The position numbers were made by a program, and so were the translations under genes. A stretch of DNA of 48,216 nt. Source: Bacillota bacterium. Its GTDB lineage: Bacteria > Bacillota > Sulfobacillia > JAJZYS01 > JAJYTV01. The stretch spans positions 1-48,216 of the forward strand of contig JAJYTE010000021.1 of the NCBI GenBank assembly GCA_021793215.1, in the 5' to 3' direction. The notes beneath the pieces were generated by a model, which was not told the DNA's origin, did not search any database, and saw only the letters and a program-made list of their open reading frames with translations. Of this stretch, positions 43,119 to 48,216 are shown piece by piece (position 1 is the stretch's first letter; the number at the start of each line of letters is the position of its first letter).

Positions 43119-44042
43119 ATGGCCTGCATCCGGATCGTGCGTCCAGGGCTCCTCACGACGGTTCAGGATGAGGGCCGCGTCGGCTACGGGCACCTTGGGG
43201 TGCCGAAGTGCGGCGCGCTCGACGCCTACGCGTTGCGCTGGGCGCAGCGGCTCGCGGGAGAGGGGCGGGAGTCGCCGGCACTCGAAGTCACGCTGCTCGG
43301 ACCGACGATCGAGATCGTCGGGGAGACCTCTGCCGGCCTCGCGGGCGCGGACCTCGGCGCTTCTCTGAACGGCGTCCCGTGGCCGCCCGGCGAAGGGCGT
43401 CACCTTCGCGCCGGAGACGTGATCGCGTTCAGTGGACCGCGCGAGGGACTGCGCGCGTACCTCGCCTTCCGCGGCGGCGTGGAGGCGGGTCTCGTGCTCG
43501 GCAGCCGATCGACCGACCTGCAGTCCGGGATCGGCGGATTCCACGGCAGGCCGCTTCGGGCGGGGGACGTTCTGTCAGTCGGCGAGGGGTGCGAGCCCCT
43601 GCGCCGCGCGCCCGTCCCCACCATGCGCGGTGGGGACGTGGTGCGGGTGATGGCGGGACCGCGCGACGGGCTCTTCCCTGGGGACGCGCTGACACTGCTG
43701 ACCCGCGCGCCCTACACGGTGAAGACAGAGTCGGACCGCGTGGGGATGCGCCTTCAAGGGGAACCGATCCCGAAGGCGCCGGGTAGCATCCTCTCCGAGG
43801 GGATGCCGCTCGGCGCGATCCAGGTCCCTCCGAGCGGCCAGCCGATCGTGCTGCTGCACGCGCGCGGGACGGTGGGGGGCTATCCTGTGCTGGCGACCGT
43901 CATCTCGGCGGACCTTCCTGTGCTGGCCCAGAGGAAGCCGGGCGAGGGCGTGCGCTTCACGCTCGTCGATCTATGGACGGCGCGAGAGGCGCTGCGCGCG
44001 CAGAGCGCGCTGCTCGAGATGCCCCTCGTGGACAGGACGTAA
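43119..44042 (+). CDS. pxpC: 5-oxoprolinase subunit PxpC (KipA family)
   Basis: A 307-residue biotin-independent carboxyltransferase-like subunit of 5-oxoprolinase. IVRPGLLTTVQDEGRVGYGH is the invariant start, followed by GVPKCGALDAYALRWAQRLA, GSRSTDLQSGIGGFHGRPL, the PYTVKTESDRVGMRLQG block and GYPVLATVISADLPVLAQRK. ATG 43119 has GGAGG six bases upstream. It lies between pxpB and the broken pxpA on one transcript. Confidence 0.96.
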   Translation: MACIRIVRPGLLTTVQDEGRVGYGHLGVPKCGALDAYALRWAQRLAGEGRESPALEVTLLGPTIEIVGETSAGLAGADLGASLNGVPWPPGEGRHLRAGDVIAFSGPREGLRAYLAFRGGVEAGLVLGSRSTDLQSGIGGFHGRPLRAGDVLSVGEGCEPLRRAPVPTMRGGDVVRVMAGPRDGLFPGDALTLLTRAPYTVKTESDRVGMRLQGEPIPKAPGSILSEGMPLGAIQVPPSGQPIVLLHARGTVGGYPVLATVISADLPVLAQRKPGEGVRFTLVDLWTAREALRAQSALLEMPLVDRT

Positions 44043-44054
44043 GGAGGGAAGGCC

Positions 44055-44828
44055 GTGGACGGCGCGATCGACATCAACTGCGATCTGGGAGAGGGCTTCG
44101 GTGTCTGGCAGCTGGGCGTGGACGAGGAACTGCTCCAGAGCGTCACATCGGCGAACGTCGCCTGCGGCTTCCACGCGGGCGATCCCGAGGTGATGGCGCG
44201 AACGGTGCGGGCGGCCAGGGAACGGGGGGTGCGGGTCGGCGCGCATCCGGGACTGCCGGACCTCGTCGGCTTCGGACGTCGGGCGATGGCGATCTCGCCC
44301 GAGCGGGCCTACCAAGACACGCTCTCGTAGATCGGCGCGCTCGACGCCTTCTGCCGCGCCGCCCGCTGGCCCCTGCAGCACGTCAAGCCGCACGGCCAGC
44401 TGAACAACATGGCGGTGCAGGACCCCATGCTGGCTGAGGCGATCGCTCTGGCGGTGCGAGACTACGGCGCGGACCTCGTCCTCATCGCCTACGGCGGAGA
44501 GATGATCCTGGCGGCGGAGCGACTCGGTCTGCGTGTGGCGCGCGAGGTCTACGCCGACCGCGCGTACAACGCGGACGGTACGCTGGTGAGCCGGAGCGTC
44601 GCGGGTGCGGTGCTGCATGACCCCGAAGAGGTCGTCCGGCGGGCGGTGCGTATGGTGACTGAGGAACGCGTGCAGGCGATCACGGGGGAGTGGGTGGACC
44701 TCCAGGCCCAGACGATCTGCGTGCACGGGGACACGCCGGGGTCCGCGCGGCTGGCCGGGAAGATTCGATCCGCGCTCCTGGAGGCCGGCGCCCGGGTGCA
44801 GGCGCTGCGGCCCATCGCCGCCGGGTAA
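44055..44828 (+). pseudogene. pxpA: 5-oxoprolinase subunit PxpA (LamB/YcsF) with in-frame amber codon
   Basis: The sequence encodes a complete LamB/YcsF protein of 257 residues plus one internal stop. It starts [17 protein letters not shown], has [20 protein letters not shown] and [19 protein letters not shown], and after the stop IGALDAFCRAARWPLQHVKP, HGQLNNMA, EVYADRAYNADGTLVSR and TICVHGDTPGSARLAGKI. Codon 92 is TAG (44328-44330) where the family has Gln before IGAL, so one C-to-T change (CAG to TAG) explains it. The rest is undamaged and in frame. GTG 44055 has GGAGG upstream. It is either a very recent pseudogene, a strain mutation, or a base error. Confidence 0.93.
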
Positions 44829-45010
44829 CTGGCTGCGATGCGGCAGTTGGGGAGCCCGGTGTCTGACGCTCGACGAGGTCGGTGACGAATGGGATTGTCG
44901 GTCGGAGGTCGCATCTCCCGGCGCGTTTCACTTCCAGAAGTGCGCATCCGGGCCCGTCCGGCGCATGTGGTAGACTCTACAGAGCCTTGGAAGAAGGGGT
45001 GACGTCGCAC
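44829..45010. other. Intergenic region before the DUF347 gene
   Basis: About 180 bases with no gene. TAGACT (44971-44976) might be a -10 element, but no good -35 is spaced from it. Confidence 0.4.
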
Positions 45011-45844
45011 GTGGGCGCTGCCTCCGAGAGGGTTCGCGCTTCGAAGTACCTCGTCAAAGTGCCGGAGATCACGGCCTACTTCTGGATCGCAAAGCTGCTG
45101 ACGACCGCGATGGGCGAGGCCACCTCAGACTACTTCGTCTATCACATCAACCCGTACGCGGCGGTGGTCCTCGCCTTCCTGGTGTTCGTCGCGGCGCTCT
45201 GGCTGCAGTTCAGAGCCAAAAGATACGTGGCGTGGGTCTACTGGTTCGCTGTCGTCATGGTGGCCGTGTTCGGCACCATGGTCGCGGATGTGACGCACAT
45301 CGTACTCGGTGTGCCGTACGCGATCTCGACGATCACGTTCGCGATCATCCTCGCGGTCGTGTTCCTGACTTGGTATCGGTACGAGAGGACGCTCTCGATC
45401 CACACCGTGTACGCCGGACGGCGGGAGCTCTTCTACTGGGCGACGGTGCTCGCCACGTTCGCGCTGGGCACGGCGACCGGCGATATGACGGCAGTGACGC
45501 TGCACCTGGGGTACTTCTCCTCCGGCCTGATGTTCACGGTGCTGTTCGCCATCCCACTGGTTGGCCGGAGGCTCTTCGGATTCGGCGAAGTCTTCGCCTT
45601 CTGGTTCGCGTACGTCATGACGCGCCCCCTGGGGGCCTCGTTCGCCGACTGGTTCGGCATGCCCCAGACGGTCGGAGGACTCGGGTACGGCCGAGGAAGC
45701 GTGGCTTTCGTACTCACGTTCTTCATCGTCGTGCTCGTAGGCTACTTGGCGTGGACCAAGCTGGATGTGCAGACCGGCAGTCTTGGCGAGGGAACGCGAA
45801 CGGGCCCGGACGCGGGGCAGCGCGGAGAGTTGCAGGAGCACTAG
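45011..45844 (+). CDS. DUF347-repeat (COG4705) membrane protein
   Basis: A 277-residue integral membrane protein with about eight hydrophobic segments. KVPEITAYFWIAKLLTTAMG is the diagnostic DUF347 opening (KVPExTxxFWxxKxLxTxxGE), and ATVLATFALGTATGDMTAVT is the second repeat unit. It ends with a hydrophilic tail after KLDVQTGS. GTG 45011 has AAGGGGTGA eight bases upstream; GTG 44999 is an alternative. The family's function is unknown; a transport or manganese-related role has been suggested for some members, and nothing nearby helps decide. GC content appears lower than in the core genes. Confidence 0.82.
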   Translation: MGAASERVRASKYLVKVPEITAYFWIAKLLTTAMGEATSDYFVYHINPYAAVVLAFLVFVAALWLQFRAKRYVAWVYWFAVVMVAVFGTMVADVTHIVLGVPYAISTITFAIILAVVFLTWYRYERTLSIHTVYAGRRELFYWATVLATFALGTATGDMTAVTLHLGYFSSGLMFTVLFAIPLVGRRLFGFGEVFAFWFAYVMTRPLGASFADWFGMPQTVGGLGYGRGSVAFVLTFFIVVLVGYLAWTKLDVQTGSLGEGTRTGPDAGQRGELQEH

Positions 45845-45873
45845 CCTCCACTCGGGGTCCAACGCGCGAGCTC

Positions 45874-46323
45874 CTATTCCTTTGCGTGGCCGCCTTGACG
45901 GTGCGCAATCTCCTTGACAATGCCTTCCCACGCGATGAAGTCCGGGAGGCGATCGATGACGATGCGCTCCACTTCGTCGGAACTGGTGCTGAGGTAGCCG
46001 TGAACCACGAGGTTGCGGAACCGCACCATCGCGATGGCCGTAGGCAGGAACTCCCGAGGCAGGTCGCCCCGCTCTGCGAGCAACTCGAAGGCATGGGCCG
46101 CACTTTGGGGCTCACGGGCATAGAGTTTTGCGCATAGGTGAAAGGCGATGTCGATCATGGCTTCGACACTGGTCTGAAGGTGCTGCACAATCCCGCTGAA
46201 ACTCAACGGGTCCTGCAGTCTTGCGCTACGCGCTGCGTCGTCGCCGGCGAGAGGCTCCAGGACGCCGACTTGCTCTCGGATGTACCGGAGACGGTCCCGG
46301 ATTCTGTCGTTGTCGATGTCCAC
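45874..46323 (-). CDS. hepT: HepT-like HEPN ribonuclease toxin
   Basis: A 149-residue helical HEPN-domain (DUF86) protein, the toxin of a type VII toxin-antitoxin pair. The active motif RX4HXY is present exactly, as Arg-Asn-Leu-Val-Val-His-Gly-Tyr in VRFRNLVVHGYLSTS. In characterised pairs the tyrosine is modified by the MntA antitoxin. IVQHLQTSVEAMIDIAFHLC is the typical preceding helix. GTG 46323 overlaps the mntA stop by one base (TAGTG), indicating coupled translation. Nucleotide composition is less GC-rich than the core genes, suggesting transfer. Confidence 0.9.
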   Translation of the reverse strand: MDIDNDRIRDRLRYIREQVGVLEPLAGDDAARSARLQDPLSFSGIVQHLQTSVEAMIDIAFHLCAKLYAREPQSAAHAFELLAERGDLPREFLPTAIAMVRFRNLVVHGYLSTSSDEVERIVIDRLPDFIAWEGIVKEIAHRQGGHAKE

Positions 46324-46760
46324 TAGAGGTCCACTCCCAGCGCCGCATAGAAGGTGTGGAGAAAGGGCGCTAAGTCGTCATGTTTCCGGCCAACAGCCTC
46401 AATGAGATCCGTCACATAGAGGGGATCCGCAAGGTACACGAGGTTGCCGTCTCGCAGCACGCGGAATGTGAAGCTGGTCTCCTCCGGACGGAGCAGGGTC
46501 ACTTGGAACGGGTGCGGACCATAGTGCCCCAGGGTGCTCTCCACGCGGTTTGCCAAACACTCGGGCGCTTCGACACCCGGCCGCACGATCAGCCCAAGGT
46601 CGATATCGGACGTCGATCGGACGAACTCCAGGGCAGAGCCGAACAGGTAGGCGCCGGCCACCTCAGGATACGTTGCCAAGGTGGACTGGACGAATCTTCG
46701 AAGATCAGGCAGGTTGAGCTGCAAGAGGTCACCACGCCGCTGCCCTGAATAGACGCCCAT
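46323..46760 (-). CDS. mntA: MntA-like nucleotidyltransferase antitoxin
   Basis: A 145-residue minimal nucleotidyltransferase. AYLFGSALEFVRSTSDIDLG has the GSx9DxD catalytic motif of the MNT family; a third acidic residue would be supplied later in the fold. Its predicted task is to adenylylate HepT and block its RNase activity. ATG 46760 has AGGAGGTG eight bases upstream. It is first in the operon, before hepT, as in known HepT/MntA pairs. Confidence 0.9.
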   Translation of the reverse strand: MGVYSGQRRGDLLQLNLPDLRRFVQSTLATYPEVAGAYLFGSALEFVRSTSDIDLGLIVRPGVEAPECLANRVESTLGHYGPHPFQVTLLRPEETSFTFRVLRDGNLVYLADPLYVTDLIEAVGRKHDDLAPFLHTFYAALGVDL

Positions 46761-47165
46761 GCGCCGCACACCTCCTGCCGCATCCTCCCAATTCCGATGA
46801 TAAAGCTCGTCGCATGAGGGGGCAAGTAACGCCACCGCAAGCGGCCGTGCGGATGACCGATGCGGGCTGCGCCGGATGTTCGCCGTGCAGGCTGCTTTCC
46901 TGCCTCCACAGCCTTGGGTGGCGAACCGAATCCCCCTGTGCAGCAGCGCTCAGACCCATCGAGCCCCGCAGTGGTTAGCGGTCGTGCGACCCGGACCTCG
47001 GGACAGGAGGTTGTACTCCAGGCGGCGATCACCTTCGCCTGCCTTAGCAGGGTCTCCGGCAAGGCCACGGTGTCCCATTTTCCATTGAATCGTTCCCTGT
47101 TCACCTCACGGACGGAGCACGCAGAGCCGGATCACCCAGGGAGCCGCTGTTGTTGCGGCTGCCGC
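46761..47165. other. Intergenic region between mntA and the M20 peptidase
   Basis: About 400 bases with lower GC and no complete gene. A short minus-strand frame from GTG 47104 reads ERFNGKWDTVALPETLLRQA and then loses protein character, so it may be the stub of a lost small gene. Confidence 0.45.
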
Positions 47166-48216
47166 TCAGTTGTTCAGTAGACGTGCCACCAAGTATCCGA
47201 GCAGTGCCGCGCGCGGTGCGACCGATGTGAGATCGAGGAATTCGTCCGGGCTATGGTCAAGGCCGCCGATCGGACCGAGTCCGTCCAACGTGGGAACGCC
47301 GAAGGCAGCCGTCCGATTGCCGTCAGAGCCGCCGCCGGTGCGCACAGCGTCCACCTCGGCGCCCAGAGCGGCCGCTCCCTCCTGGTAGAGGTTCAGGAGG
47401 CGGGCATTGCTCCCGTCGTCCGGCCACACTGGCACGTGGAGGCCGCCGTGAAAGGCGATGCGCGCTCCCGGCAGCGTCGGGGCCGCGGCGATCTGGCGCA
47501 GCGCCTCGAGGAGCTGCGCTGCGGCGCCCGCGTCGGAGGCGCGGATGTCGCACTCGAGACGCGCCTCTGGCGGAACCACGTTTGGCCGCACACCGCCTTG
47601 CACGACGCCGGGACTCACGCGCACGCCGGGGATGTTGCGGGCTGCGGCGAGCACTCGTTCGATCAGCCTCCCGGTCTCGACGATCGCGTTGATCCCCTTC
47701 TCGGGTTCCACGCCGGCATGCGCGGCTCTGCCCTCGACCTGAAACACCGCGGTGCCGAACCCCTGTCGCGACCGTACGATGGAGCCGTCCTGACGACCCG
47801 CCTCCAGGACGAGACTCGCCAGGGCGCGTGTGAGCCGCTGCTCGATCAAGGGACCGCCATAGGGCGATCCCACTTCCTCGTCGGGCGAGATCAGAAGCCA
47901 CGCCTCACCGCCGCCGTCCCCCAGGGTCTCTCGCAGTGCCCGGGGCGTCTCCAGGCACATCGCGATGCAGCCCTTCATGTCGGAGACGCCGGGGCCGTAC
48001 GCGATGCCGCCGTCCTCACGGTACGGGCGGCCTGCCGCGGCCCCCTGGGGGAAGACGGTATCTGCGTGGCCGACGAGGAGCACCCTGCCCCTGCCGCGCG
48101 GGCCGAGCTGCGCAGCGAGGAACGGGCCGTTCGGCGTGTCGGTGAGCTCGACGTCGGCACCGATGTCCGCGAGCTCGCGCCTGAGGACATCCTGCACGTT
48201 GCGCACCGCTGCGGCA
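47166..48216 (-). CDS. M20-family carboxypeptidase/deacylase, 5' end outside window
   Basis: At least 350 residues of a zinc peptidase related to glutamate carboxypeptidase (CPG2) and ArgE/DapE. LLVGHADTVFPQGAAAGRP carries the first His-Asp metal pair, YGPGVSDMKGCIAM the bridging Asp, LLISPDEEVGSPYG the catalytic Glu pair, and GPIGGLDHSPDEFLDL the last histidine. The dimerisation domain spans about 170-275, with GRAAHAGVEPEKGINAIVET. The frame stays open to the window edge, and about 20 N-terminal residues (the usual start of the peptidase domain) seem to be missing, so GTG 48206 is probably not the real start. The substrate is likely an N-acyl or gamma-glutamyl amino acid. Confidence 0.9.
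   Translation of the reverse strand, partial: AAAVRNVQDVLRRELADIGADVELTDTPNGPFLAAQLGPRGRGRVLLVGHADTVFPQGAAAGRPYREDGGIAYGPGVSDMKGCIAMCLETPRALRETLGDGGGEAWLLISPDEEVGSPYGGPLIEQRLTRALASLVLEAGRQDGSIVRSRQGFGTAVFQVEGRAAHAGVEPEKGINAIVETGRLIERVLAAARNIPGVRVSPGVVQGGVRPNVVPPEARLECDIRASDAGAAAQLLEALRQIAAAPTLPGARIAFHGGLHVPVWPDDGSNARLLNLYQEGAAALGAEVDAVRTGGGSDGNRTAAFGVPTLDGLGPIGGLDHSPDEFLDLTSVAPRAALLGYLVARLLNN

Noticed and set aside
44328-44330. TAG in pxpA as a recoded (pyrrolysine or suppressed) codon
   Set aside because: Homologues have Gln here, several genes in the window (for example tag, pxpB, mntA) end with TAG, and no Pyl machinery or recoding element is visible.

Overview
The window is a very GC-rich chromosomal segment whose gene order is that of endospore-forming Bacillota (Firmicutes). 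holA-rpsT, spoIIP, lepA-hemW-hrcA-grpE-dnaJ-prmA, rpsU-yqeY-yqfC-yqfD-phoH-yqfF-ybeY-dgkA-recO, T-box-glyQ-glyS-(PPDK regulator)-ppdK and dgt-dnaG-rpoD all appear in the order familiar from that phylum. A CIRCE operator, a glycyl T-box leader and the sporulation genes yqfC, yqfD and spoIIP support this. With base composition this high, a deep high-GC Bacillota lineage is the best guess. No species can be named from sequence alone.

Layout. (1) 1-6200, accessory: a possible structured RNA at 139-372, tag, a DsbA/FrnE-like protein, a quinone reductase, a LysE exporter, a metallo-beta-lactamase-fold protein and a hybrid histidine kinase. (2) 6226-7566: holA converging on rpsT over paired terminator hairpins. 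(3) 7567-9433, a decayed stretch: a 34-nt perfect palindrome, the 5' part of a group II intron with a broken reverse transcriptase start, and gene fragments, at the place where gpr normally lies. (4) 9434-28549, the conserved block: spoIIP, trxA, then two minus-strand genes, then lepA through recO, with a DUF5069 gene inserted on the minus strand. (5) 28550-42142: T-box, glyQS, PPDK regulator and ppdK, a DUF885-like gene, dgt, dnaG and two tandem rpoD-type sigma factors. (6) 42413-44828: the 5-oxoprolinase operon pxpB-pxpC-pxpA, with pxpA cut by an amber codon. (7) 44829-48216, accessory: a DUF347 membrane protein, a HepT/MntA toxin-antitoxin pair and an incomplete M20 peptidase.

How the genes work together. 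The core operons cover translation and its fidelity (LepA, S20, S21, GlyRS, PrmA, YbeY), proteostasis (HrcA, GrpE, DnaJ), replication start (DnaG, HolA, Dgt, RecO), housekeeping transcription (two sigma factors), envelope lipid and cell-wall metabolism (DgkA, Ddl, YuiD-type PAP2) and pyruvate/PEP interconversion (PPDK with its bifunctional regulator).

No complete novel defence or mobile system is visible. The unusual signal is erosion or rearrangement inside a conserved backbone. dnaK is absent between grpE and dnaJ, gpr is absent before spoIIP, and cdd/era are absent before recO. SpoIIP, the histidine kinase and the DUF885-like protein each keep their fold signatures but lack key catalytic residues. 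pxpA carries one nonsense codon. The tandem sigma-A genes and the unassigned structured RNA candidate are the most interesting positive features.
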